From positions 1-24,109 of the forward strand of contig MU400906.1 of the NCBI GenBank assembly GCA_022578965.1: a stretch of 24,109 nt of DNA, read 5' to 3'. The notes beneath the pieces were generated by a model that searched no databases, was not told where the DNA came from, and worked only from the letters and a program-made list of their open reading frames with translations. Shown here piece by piece: positions 1 to 9,095 of this stretch; the stretch's first letter is position 1, and every line of letters begins with the position of its first letter. The translations under genes and the position numbers were made by a program. This stretch comes from Xylaria sp. FL1777. Taxonomy: Eukaryota > Ascomycota > Sordariomycetes > Xylariales > Xylariaceae.

Positions 1-420
1 TATATAATAATAATAATTTTACGAAAGTTTTTAAATAAATTTATGTTTATTTATTTAAACAATATTTTTATTTATTTTAAAACGCTAAAAAAACACAAGA
101 AATATATAACTTAAGTGTTAAAAACACTTAAACAAGCAAAATTACAACTTAATACAAAGAAATATATATAGTATATATAGAAAATTAACTTTTTAGGATT
201 TATAATTACCTTAAAACAAATATAGATTTAATAGTTAAAGATTAATATAGTACAAAATTAAAAGATACTAGATTTAGCTATAGTTATAAACATATAACAA
301 GCATTAAGATTTTTGAACTATGTTTAGATGTTAATTTAAAACTTTAGGAAAATGGCATTTTATTTTATAAAATATATAAGGAAAAAATATAAAAAAAAGT
401 TTTTTTTAATTTTAAAGAAA
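1..420 (+). other. Reverse transcriptase remnant (palm C-terminal part and thumb)
   Basis: The catalytic box reads YLNN at 52-63 in place of YLDD, so both metal-binding aspartates are lost through G-to-A changes. It is followed by IFIYFKTLKKHKKY, equivalent to the family's ILIYSKTLEEHKKH. NFLGFIIT at about 184-210 matches the conserved FLG(F/Y) motif. FLNYV...IRNF at about 313-345 corresponds to the thumb-region SFLGxxNYYRRFI motif, followed by the PLT position. The fingers and the start of the palm lie outside the window. Confidence 0.9.
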
Positions 421-880
421 GCTCAAAAAGCTTTTAAGGAACTAAAACTAAAAGTTACTTTTAATTTTATAGTTAAACTACTTAATTTATAAAAGAAAAA
501 AAGGCTAAAAATAAATGCTTTAAACAGTATAATTACAGAAGTTTTAAAACAACTAAAAAATAATAAAAAATAGCACTTAGTAGTTTATTACTTTAAAGCA
601 TTATAAAACGTAGCATTATAATACTTAATATATAATAAAGAACTGCTTGTAATTATTATAGCATTTAAAAAGTAAAAACTATTTTTTACGGGAACTATAA
701 AGCTAGTTAAGATTTATTTAGATTATTAAAACTTAATAAAGTTTATAACTATATAAAAGATTACTAAACAACATAAGAATTAAATGGTTTTTTTTTTTAA
801 ATTTAACTTTAAGATATATTATATTAAAGAAAAGAAAAACATTTAAGCAAACATATTTAGTTAACAAAGTTAAAAAAAAT
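421..880 (+). other. RNase H domain remnant
   Basis: AQKAFKELK at 421-447 matches the conserved A(x)AFxxLK lead-in. The ETDAS position at 508-522 reads K-I-N-A-L, removing the first catalytic aspartate. The segment from the TAG at 571 reads (W)HLVVYYFKAL, then YNKELLVIIIAFKK, the family's YPIYDKELLAIVxAFKEW. DY(Q)NLIKF from 721 is the DHxNL motif, and the end reads NI(*)ANIFS for NVRADALSR near 838-860. Every difference from the family can be explained by C-to-T or G-to-A. This domain would have removed RNA from the RNA-DNA hybrid. Confidence 0.92.
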
Positions 881-1080
881 TTAAGGTTTTAAAAAAAAAC
901 ATTTAAATATTATATCTTTAAAGAAATAAAAGCTTAAAAGTTAAAATTATATTTAAAGATTTTATAAATATATAGCTATAATAAGCTTATAACTTAAAAG
1001 AATTAGCAAAGCTTTAAAAGCATAAAAAATTAAAGAATAACAAGCTAATATATAAACATAAAGTTTACTTACTAAAATTT

Positions 1081-1750
1081 TTACGAAATAAGTTTATTAA
1101 GAAATTTTACGAATATTTATTATATGAACACTAAGAAGCAATAAAGATAGTTTAATAACTATAGAAAAAATACGATTTTTTAAAACTATAAAATATAGTT
1201 AAGTTTATTATAAAAAAGTGCAATATTTGCAATAAAGCTAAAGTAGCTTAATATAAACTTTATGAACTATTATAACTTATATAAATACTTAAATAAGCAT
1301 AGCATACTATTGCTTAAGATTTTATTATAGTACTACTTTTATTAATTAATTTAGTTATAAAAGTATAGTATAATAAAATATAAGTTATTATTAATAAACT
1401 TACTAAGTATGCTTACTTTTTACTGTTTAAAGGAGATATAATAGCTAAATAACTTATATATGCTTTTATATAATAATACTTAAATAAGCATAAGCTACTA
1501 AAAAAGATTGTTTTAAACTAAGATAAATTATTTATTTTTAAGTTTAAAACAAGCTTTTTTAAACTTATTAGTATTAAGCTTAAGTTTTTAACTGCTTATT
1601 ATTTACAAACAAATAAACAAACAAAAAAACTAAACTAAATACTAAAATAATACTTATGGAGTTATATTAACTATTAACAAAATAATTAAGTAGAACTATT
1701 ACTAATAATATAAATTTTATATAATATATTAATAAATGAAAATATAAACA
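1081..1750 (+). other. Integrase remnant: H2C2 zinc finger and DDE core
   Basis: The zinc finger has its first His changed to Tyr (TAC at 1108) but keeps the CxxC pair at 1219-1230 (CNICNKAK). The core starts with DFIV at 1318-1329, where the first catalytic Asp is intact. The second catalytic Asp, of the SDRD motif, is AAC (Asn) at 1516-1518, and the following DKLF is kept. The catalytic Glu of the DGQTE motif is AAA (Lys) at 1624-1626. YLWSYINY from 1651 retains a rare intact TGG codon at 1657. The enzyme is inactive. Confidence 0.92.
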
Positions 1751-1980
1751 TATTTTTATATAAGGCTGTTTATAAATAACAAGCAACTACTAAAAAACAA
1801 AAAAAAACATTAATAAAAGCACTTGTTATTTTAACTATAGTACTTTAAGCGAGAACTATTGTAATAGAAATTAAAACGCTATAAGCTAAACTATAATTAC
1901 GCTTTTAATTTTTATAATAACGAATGTTAGTATATTATAACAAGAAATAAACTAAAGAACTAGCCTTTAAAAAAAGAAAC

Positions 1981-2400
1981 AAGGTTTATTTGCTATAACA
2001 AAAATAAAACGCAAACATTAATATTTCTTAAATTAAAACAAAACAACTAAGCAATAAATTAAAATTTAAAAAACTTAGTTTTTTTAAAGTTAAAGAGGTT
2101 ATTTTATTTATTAACTATAAACTATTATTATTAATAAACATGCAAATTTACCTTGTTTTTTATATTTTTTTACTAAAACTAGCATTTATTAAAACATTTA
2201 TTAAAATATAATTAAAAATAAAAACGGATTAAAACGTTTATAAGGTTAAAAATATACTAGATTTTTGTTAAAACAACAATAATGTTAAATATTTTATTAA
2301 ATAAAAGAAATATTTATATGCTAATAATACTTAAGAACTTAAAAAACATTTAAAAACTGCTAAAATAATTATAAACTAGTTTTACTGCTAATACTTTAAC
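1981..2400 (+). other. GPY/F module and chromodomain remnant of the integrase C-terminus
   Basis: KVYLL from 1981, then LSNKLKFKKLSFFKVKEV ending at 2100, matches the family's KVYLLxxNIKTxRPSxKLxxKxLGPFxV. The GPF triplet is degraded to SFF at 2077-2085. NMQIYLVFYIFLL corresponds to the SMxIHPVFHxSLL motif near 2136-2175. The chromodomain follows: YKVKNILD at about 2239-2262, VKYFIK(*)KKY for YLVKWKGY, and NNT(*)ELKKHLKTA for ENTWEPxxxL ending near 2370. Chromodomains of this clade bind methylated histone H3 and direct insertion into heterochromatin, which suits the AT-rich setting. Confidence 0.9.
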
Positions 2401-2439
2401 TAGCTAAAGCTAAAAAAAAAGAATTAACTTTAAACAAAG

Positions 2440-2757
2440 CATTTAATGCGTTTTAATTAAACTTTAGAAAAACAACTAGCAATAGCAGTGTTGCTTTAAT
2501 ATGCTGTTTTTATTTTTTAGCTATATAACGCTTTTTTGCTTTAACTTGCTTAAGCTTTTTTAAACTACTTAAATTATAAGCTATAGTAGCAGCTATTTTT
2601 TTTTGCTATAATTTCTTTTGTTGCTTAAAACAGCAGATTTTTGCACTTATTTTTTTATGCTTTTTTATTAGCGTATTTAATTCATTTTTTAGCTTTTTGT
2701 GCTAAAAAGTAAATTGCTATATTTGCTTAAAAAACAAACTTTTAGCGTTGCAATTTG
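2440..2757 (-). pseudogene. Possible antisense coding remnant, Lys/Ala-rich coiled-coil-like
   Basis: Between the chromodomain and the A-rich tract, the minus strand has one frame with few stops, all of the TAA/TAG type that Gln or Trp codons become here. It is rich in Lys, Ala, Gln and Leu (for example KKLKNELNTLIKKHKK and LKKLKQVKAKKR). Alanine and lysine in this pattern suggest the helical tail of a protein. The C-terminal tails of fungal pogo/Fot1-type transposases look loosely similar, but I see no catalytic motif. It could be a fragment of a second element or chance. The retained GC words differ from the flanking purely AT sequence. Confidence 0.25.
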
Positions 2758-2939
2758 CTTATTTAGTTGTAATATATTTAATATATTAATTAAAATTAAA
2801 TTTTAACATTAAACATTTTATGCTATAACAATTATAGCAGAAGCATAAAGCTATTTTAATTAATTTTAATTTAATAAAATAAAGCAAAGCAAAGTTTTAT
2901 TAAGCTTTTTGTTTAAAACGCAACAAGCGAGGTTTTTTA

Positions 2940-3056
2940 GAAACTTTATTAAACATAATAAGCATAAAGAACAAAGAAAAAGAAATAAAGAAAAAAAACT
3001 TACAAAAAAAGAAATATAGAATTGTTAGAATAACAATTATAAAAAAAAAAAAATAA
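2940..3056 (+). promoter_or_regulatory. A-rich tract, putative polypurine primer site before 3' LTR
   Basis: About 115 bases of A/G-rich plus strand include GAA- and AAAG-rich words at 2958-3000 and a 13-base A run at 3041-3053, directly before the proposed LTR start. LTR retrotransposons prime plus-strand DNA synthesis from such a purine tract just upstream of the 3' LTR. Mutation toward A would blur the original tract. Confidence 0.4.
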
Positions 3057-3174
3057 TGTTACAAAATGGGCTAACTAAGCCGGTTAAAAGGCTATATGTA
3101 GAAAAAGCATGCGTAAAAGAAGTTTTATTTGTTAAAAGAATATATATTTAAACTATTATAAAGGTTTAATATAT

Positions 3175-3288
3175 AAACTTAATAAATTTAAGCGTTAAGT
3201 TTATTAAGCTTTAAACTTAACAAACTTAAGCGTTAAATTTATTAAGCTTTAAACTTAAGATAATATAGCGTTAAGTTTATCAAAAAAA
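3175..3288 (+). repeat. 38-bp tandem repeat, three units
   Basis: Units begin at 3175, 3213 and 3251, an exact 38-bp spacing. Each begins AAACTTAA and carries AGCGTTAA(G/A)TTTAT. The first two units end in TTAAGCTTT and differ at few positions; the third diverges in its 5' half and runs into an A run. The array lies inside the proposed LTR, where direct repeats are often part of the promoter region, but no function can be read from it. Confidence 0.8.
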
Positions 3289-3482
3289 AAAACGTTTATA
3301 GATTATTATTACTGTTTTTTTTATTTATATAATTATGCACTTTTTGTATTTAGTTATTTACTTAGTTTTTAGCTCTTTAGTTATTAATTTTTTATAACTG
3401 CTAAGCACTAATATATTTATTACTTTTAATCCTTTAAGACTTTTATTAATGCATAATAGTAAAAGTACTTTAAAAACTTCTT

Positions 3483-3571
3483 TAACGGACTACTGCTAAA
3501 GATTTTATTGTTACTTGCAAATTAAGACCTTAAGGGCGAACCTGTTATATTGATTTATAATAGGTCCGTTA
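3483..3571. repeat. Nested inverted repeats near the LTR end
   Basis: TAACGGAC at 3483-3490 and GTCCGTTA at 3564-3571 are perfect 8-bp inverted arms. Nested inside, ACCTGTTATA (3540-3549) pairs with TATAATAGGT (3556-3565) with one mismatch across a 6-base loop. The stretch is one of the most GC-retaining in the window. It may be a structured LTR end, or the termini of a separate small element of about 90 bp. Confidence 0.55.
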
Positions 3572-3939
3572 CATATATAATAACAATAAAGCTAACATTG
3601 CAGCTTTTTTTGCTTATAAAGAAATTTTTTAAAACTTGTGCTTTTAACTTTTTTTAAGTATTAATACCTTTTTTGCTAAGATTTTATAATAACAATAACT
3701 GTTTTTATAAAAAACTAGCTACTTAATAACATTTTTTCTTATATATATAAAAGCAAACATTGTTTTTATTAGTGCTATAATAACTAACTTAGTATGTTTA
3801 AGAAATTTTTATTTTTATTAAATCTTTTGCTTAGCTTTACAAAAAATGCTAAAAATGCAAATAATAATCTAATAGCTTATTTTTTAAGCAGTTTTATATA
3901 ATATAATGCTAATTTATTACTTATAATACTTAAATATTC

Positions 3940-4168
3940 AAAACTTAAATATAGCTTAATTAGCTATAGCTTAATTAAGTATAACAAACAATTATATAAA
4001 GTTTTATATTAGCTTTTAAATAGTAGCTTTAACTATTAGCGCTATAAATAGTAAAACAGCAAAAATGTTTAAAACTTAAATATAGCTTAATTTACTGCAG
4101 CAAATAATTATACAAAGTTTTATATTAGCTTTTAAAAAGTAGCTTTAATTACTAATGCAATAAATAGC
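3940..4168 (+). repeat. Direct duplication of about 100-113 bp
   Basis: Copy 1 (3940-4052) and copy 2 (4071-4168) start with the same 21 bases, AAAACTTAAATATAGCTTAA plus T. They share AAGTTTTATATTAGCTTTTAAA and a TAGTAGCTTTAA...AATAG-type end. Start-to-start spacing is 131 bp. Copy 1 has about 15 extra bases from an internal TAGCTTAATTA repetition. Confidence 0.75.
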
Positions 4169-4270
4169 AAACTTTTTTAAAAAATAACCTAAATAAAATA
4201 AAATATATTTAGCAGTAAGCTTTATTTGCTTTAAAATAAATAATATATTAATTACTAAAGCTTTTAATAG

Positions 4271-4389
4271 TTTTATTTTTAAAAGCAAAGATTTTTGCAT
4301 TTTAGGCTACTGCAAAAAAGTAAAAAAAAACTACGCAATATTTCTAATTTTATTTTAAAAGCAAAAATCTTTGCATTTTAGGCTATTGC
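4271..4389. repeat. Pair of hairpin motifs in direct order, 77 bp apart
   Basis: A block of about 42 bp is repeated, at 4271-4313 and 4348-4389. Both contain TTTTAAAAGC and TTTGCATTTTAGGCTA. The core of the first, GCAAAGATTTTTGC, is the exact reverse complement of the core of the second, GCAAAAATCTTTGC, and each core is itself an imperfect palindrome able to fold. Confidence 0.75.
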
Positions 4390-5559
4390 TAAGCAATTTT
4401 TTTAAGCTTAGTACCTTTATTACAATAAGCAATGCATTTTTGCTTTTTTTTTAGCTGCTAAAAAAAAACGGAATACTATAGCTAGTAATATAAACAATAC
4501 GTAAGCTAACGCTTTTTTTGCTAAAGCTTTGTTTTTTTAAGCTTTTAAGCTTATTTTTTTTGTTTAGAAAAACAAAGGCCTAAATACGCGTTAAGCAAAC
4601 ATTAAAAAAAATAACATTATTAACTTTAAGCTTTTTGTTTTTAAGCAAACCTAAAAAACTTGTTTAGCTACTAAAGCTACTGCTTAAAAAAGCAAAGCAA
4701 TCTAAGCTTAAAAAAAAAAAAAGAACTTATGTAAAATAAAAGCAAAAAAAATTACAAGAAAAAAAACAGCAAAATGTTATATAAAATTAAATACTAGCTT
4801 AGCAAAACTATATGCTAAATATGCTTATATAAACTACGATTGTTTTCTTTAAGTATTTATATTCTTTTTAAAAAATGCACTAATAAACTTCTATAAAATT
4901 AAGCATAACAAAATAATTGCAATAAAAAAAGATTATATTTAAAATAAGTATAAAAAGCAATAGCGCGCTTATTATATGCTATAAAAATTATAGTAAGTAA
5001 AAAAGCTACATATATTTTTAGCTATATATATAAGCTATATTGCTTTTATAACTAATAGATTTTATTATTGCAGTTTTTAATATAACATAAATAAAATTAA
5101 ACTTTATATAGAAAATTTAATATTATATAAGTTATGTTTTATAAATAATAACATAACGCAAACTTTTTAGGTAAAAAACAAACAACACTACAAAAAACTT
5201 AAAAAAAAAAGCAATACTATATAAAGAACTAACAGTTAATAATAATGCTATATAAGCTACTTAAAGTAATGCTACATAAATTTTTAAAAAAACAAATATT
5301 ACTAAAGTAGTAATAATTTAAATTACTTTAGGTTATTTTTTTAGCATACTAAGTTTTTTTTAAAAACAACATTATTTTATATTAGTTTTTATATATTTAA
5401 AAATAAACTAAAGTATAATTATTATATAGTTTTAAATATTTTGTTTTTAGTAGCTTTTATTAGTTTTGCTTTAGTTTTAAGTTTTATTATAGCTACTTAT
5501 AATTATTAAAATTATAGCTACTATTTATTTTTAGCTTTATATTATTTATAACGTTTATT

Positions 5560-8500
5560 TTGTTCTTTTTTTTGCTAGTTTTACTGCTGTTAGTTAGCTT
5601 TTTTATTAGCTTATGCTATATAGTTAGCTTTATGTTTAGCTTTTTATATAATACTATATATTTTGTAAAGATTTTTTTTATTAACGTGCTTATTTTATAT
5701 AGCAACTTAAATGCTAATATTAAGCTATTAGCTTTTAAGTTTTTTAGTTTAAGCTACGCTAGTAAATTAACAAAAAAAAATAGCAGTTTTATAGCATTAA
5801 AAAATGTGCTAAAGCAAAATGCATATAGTTAAAAAAACACAATAAGTTGCTTAATAAGTATATAAAAAAGCTATTTAAAAAACATGCATAAAGAACTTTT
5901 GCTGCAATAATTAAATAAATATTAAAATATAGCATTAAAGCTAAAATAAAAAGCATTACGTTTTTATTACGTAAGTATTATAGCATATAAGTATATATTA
6001 TAGCATACTTATATAATAATATTATAAACTTAATTAAATAACTATAGTAAATATATTAATATAGTAGCTATTAAAGCTTTTTTAAATAAATAATTTATAT
6101 TATTATATAATAGCTTTTTTTTTACTATGTTATAGTATAATAGCTTTAAGCAGCTATATTTAAAACTAAAAAAATCTAACTTTATAGCAATATATTTAAA
6201 CAATTAAACATAAAAAAACTTAGTTTTTTTAAAGTTTAGTATAACAAAAATATAAAAGCTAACATATGTTTAATAATAATTAAACCAGTTATTAAAAAAT
6301 AAACATATAATATTTCTGCTAGTAAATATAGCAAGCTAAGCTTTTTAAACCTTATAATATTAAAAAGCAAAGCTTTTGCTTAATTAATTAGCATAATTAT
6401 TTAAAGCGCTAAGCATTAATGCTATATATATAGACTAGCTTTAACGTTTATTTATATTATAGTTACTAAAGTTATAAGTTTTTGTTTTTAGTTTTTGCTA
6501 TTATATAAAAACAAGAAATAAAAAGTTAGTACTATTAAATAGCGCTGTTTTGTTTGCTTAAAAGCTTTTAACTTTAGTTTTGCTTAAAGTATTAAAAACT
6601 TAAAAATAAATGCAATAAACGTTAAATAAACTAAAAAATTAAAAATAGCTTTATATATAGTTTAGCTAGCTTTTATATAAAATATTATATTATGCTTAGT
6701 AAAAAAGCTTAAGCTTTTTAAAATATAACTTATAAGCTTTAAAAAACTTTAAATTATATATATAAATAATTAATTATAATGCAAGCTTAAAAGTTTTGCT
6801 GTATAATAGCTATGCTTTATAATGTTTAGCAGAAATAATAGCATAGTTAGCAATATTTTAAAAGTTATTTAGTAATGTTATTTTAAATTGCTTATTTATA
6901 CTTAGTATACTTTGCATTATATTTTGCTAGGTTATTTTTAGTTAATTTTAACGCTTAAAAAAAAATAAGCAAAGCTGCTTTAAAGCATAACTTATAAGTT
7001 AAAAAATATGCTACTTAAATATATTGTTTAGTATTTATAGCATGCTATACTTTTGCATTATATTTTTTAAGCTAAGCTTTTGCGATAACTTTTTTAACTT
7101 ATTAAGCATGCAGTAATTTTAAATAGTATATTATAGCTATAATACTTAAAAAAAAATACTACTAATATAAGTTTGCTTAAAAAAAATAAGCAATATTTAG
7201 TTTATATATATATATTTAGTACATTTAGTAGTATTAAACTGCTTTAATAGTGCATTACTATTAAAAAGTGCAAATATTGCTAGCTTTTTAATAAGCTTAA
7301 TAAAGCAAACAGCAAAAATAAGCATAAAGTTATTTAGCTAACATATTAAAACAAAAAAAAAAAAGTTATAAGTAATAAAATTAATTAATAAAAACAAGCA
7401 AATAGTTTGCTAAAAAAACAGTTTATAAAAATTTATAGCACTTATAATATAAAATTAAAGCATATAATATTTATAGCATATATTATAATAAAGCAGCATA
7501 AAAGCATTAAATAAAATAAATAATATATAGTATAACTAGCTTTTATAAAACTAAAAAGCGTTAAAAAAAAAAGAAAAATTAAATAATATTATTTTTTGCG
7601 TTAATATTTTAGCTTTACTTTAGTAGTATTATTTAAGTAAGTTTAAGCTAAAAAGCAGCAAGTTAAACTATAATAAATTAAAAAAATAAAATCTTTTTAT
7701 AAGTATTTATATATGCTATTTATAAAAATTATACATTTTAACCTTAAATAAGGCTACTTTTTTAATATAAAAGCTAGCTAAAGTAATTTTTATTATTTTT
7801 AGCCTTTTTATATTTTAAAATATATATTATAAATATAAATATAAACAATATTTTTAAAATAAACTATTATTATTATAAGCTATTTTAGCTATATATGCTA
7901 ACTTATTAAGCAAAATAAACAAAAGTATTATATTATTAATTAAATAAAAAAGTTTAATAATATAAAACATGTTTTAAAAAGTAAAGTTAATTTATATAGC
8001 ATTAAAATAAAAGTATTGCTAGTTTGCTATTAAAAAATAGTTTGTATAAAATTTTTATAAAGCACTTTTTACTAAATAGCTTATAGTTATATTTTTAATA
8101 TTATATTTTTAAAAAAAAAAAATAAAGCTAATAAAATAGCTAAACAAATGCTAGTTATATAAAGTTTTAAAGTAATCTTAAAATAGTTTTATATATTTGT
8201 ATAAAATAGCGTACTATAACTAAATATATTTAAAAAAGCTAAAGCTTTTTATTAAAGCTTGCTAAATGTTTGCTTTTGCTTTAGCTTAAATAAAACTAAT
8301 AAAATACTAAGTAATAATCGCAAAAAAACAAAAAGCATATAAAGCAAGTAGCATATAGTTTTTTACGAACTGTTTTTATATTTTAAATAGCAAATAAGTA
8401 ATTTAGTATTTAAAAATTAAAAAAAAGTAAAAAAAAAAAAAATAAATATAGTTATTAAAACTATATTTAAAAAAGCTAAGCTGTAAATTCTAGGTTTTAT

Positions 8501-8950
8501 AAGGTTTTACTAAGTTAAAAACGCAGTATGCATTTTAAAAAATAAAAAATTAAAACAAAAATAAATAACTTAAAGCAAATATTACTAAAGAAAATATAGC
8601 AAAAAAACAAAGCTATATAAAATAGCTATTAATATTATATTAACAAATAATATATATTTATTAATAAATATTATAATAAAAAGCTTTAATAAACAAAAAA
8701 AAAAGCTTAAGCTTATTAGCATTAAAAAAAGTATGCTAAAAAAGAATTTATAGCACTTTTAGCTTAGCATAAAATAAAAAAAGGTTAATAAAATTATTTT
8801 GTTTTAAAGAATTAATATAAAAAGCTAAAAAGCTTTATATAAAATAATTAGTTATATGTTTTAATATATAGCTAGCTATATTTATTACTTTATTTATAAA
8901 AAAGAATTAGTATAATAAATTTAACAATAAAAATAAAAACTATAAAAAAA
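5560..8950. other. Degenerate AT-rich DNA, no gene seen
   Basis: No recognisable gene. A 90-codon open stretch at 5560-5832 on the plus strand is Phe/Leu/Ile-rich at its start, becomes more mixed (Lys, Asn, Ser, Ala) at its end, and matches no family I know. AAAAAACTTAGTTTTTTTAA at about 6210-6230 also occurs in the GPY/F module of pol near 2070, so a second, more decayed gypsy fragment is possible but not shown. G and C survive almost only as GC, GT and AC dinucleotides. Confidence 0.55.
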
Positions 8951-9040
8951 AGAAAAATAGCTTATAAAAAACTAATTACTTTAAGACTAAAAAAAACAAA
9001 AGAAAAACAGCTTTTAAAAAACAAAATATTTTAAGACTTA
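8951..9040 (+). repeat. Direct repeat, 50-bp period, two units
   Basis: AGAAAAATAGCTTATAAAAA at 8951 is echoed by AGAAAAACAGCTTTTAAAAA at 9001. Both units end in TTAAGACT (8981-8988 and 9031-9038). The second unit is also the left arm of the inverted repeat at 9004-9095, so the same word occurs three times, twice direct and once inverted. Confidence 0.75.
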
Positions 9041-9095
9041 AAGTTTTTTTAAAGACTTTAGGTCTTAAAATATTTTATTTTTTAAAAGCTGTTTT
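9004..9095. repeat. Near-perfect 41-bp inverted repeat with 10-bp loop
   Basis: The left arm 9004-9044 and the right arm 9055-9095 are reverse complements over 41 positions with two mismatches, separated by TTTTTTAAAG. The arms start and end with AAAACAGCTTTTAAAA and its complement. Single-stranded DNA or RNA from here could form a stable stem. Both mismatches are C/T-type differences, as single deaminations in one arm would give. It could be a foldback or MITE-like element, or an inverted duplication. Confidence 0.85.

Larger units (their letters stand above)
1..2430 (+). pseudogene. pol: RIP-degraded chromovirus pol polyprotein (RT-RNase H-integrase-chromodomain), 5' partial
   Basis: Reading frame 1 gives a continuous Ty3/gypsy polyprotein interrupted only by in-frame stops. 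Recognisable words include YLNN (from YLDD) at 52-63, a WHPVAYYSKAL-like stretch starting at a TAG at 571, CNIC at 1219-1230, DKLF at 1522, YLWSYINY from 1651, and chromodomain words around 2230-2380. Frame 1 holds from base 1 to about 2430 with no indel, while Trp and Gln/Arg positions are repeatedly TAG or TAA. Glu-to-Lys, Asp-to-Asn, Pro-to-Leu/Phe, Ser-to-Phe and Gly-to-Glu/Ser changes are all explained by G-to-A or C-to-T. Once the protein would have copied and inserted the element; it cannot be expressed now. The end is placed after the chromodomain and is approximate. Confidence 0.93.
1..3585 (+). mobile_element. Decayed Ty3/gypsy chromovirus LTR retrotransposon, 5' part outside window
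   Basis: The domain order is reverse transcriptase, RNase H, integrase, GPY/F module and chromodomain. This is the Ty3/gypsy order, and the terminal chromodomain marks a chromovirus. The pol remnant is followed by an A-rich tract and a putative 3' LTR. Gag, protease, the start of reverse transcriptase and the 5' LTR must lie to the left of the window. The element is certainly dead: stop codons occur throughout and several catalytic residues are replaced. The damage looks like transitions only, as expected from RIP-type fungal genome defence. The right end is inferred from the TGTTA...TAACA termini and is less certain than the coding part. Confidence 0.85.
3057..3585 (+). repeat. Putative 3' LTR of the chromovirus
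   Basis: The segment starts with TGTTAC (3057) and ends with TAACA (3581-3585), giving the usual TG...CA with 5-bp inverted termini TGTTA/TAACA. A length of about 529 bp is normal for a fungal gypsy LTR. It sits directly after an A-rich tract and on the 3' side of pol. It keeps G/C clusters that pol has lost, such as GGGCTAACTAAGCCGG at 3068-3083 and GACCTTAAGGGCGAACC at about 3526-3542. An alternative end is GTTACA at 3573. The partner LTR is outside the window, so the call rests on position and termini alone. Confidence 0.5.
3586..5559. other. Degenerate AT-rich DNA, no gene seen
   Basis: All frames on both strands are broken within a few tens of codons, and no protein family could be recognised. 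Surviving G and C are mostly in GC, GCT, GCA and AGC words. The stretch contains the duplicated segment at 3940-4168 and the hairpin pair at 4271-4389, annotated separately. It is probably old transposon sequence mutated beyond recognition. Confidence 0.6.

Noticed and set aside
5560..5832. 90-codon open frame, plus strand
   Set aside because: The first third is Phe/Leu low complexity, there is no family resemblance, and an open stretch of this size is plausible by chance in such biased DNA.
6180..6500. Possible second gypsy fragment, sharing AAAAAACTTAGTTTTTTTAA with pol
   Set aside because: The shared word is A/T-rich and short, and the sequence on either side does not continue the GPY/F or chromodomain pattern.
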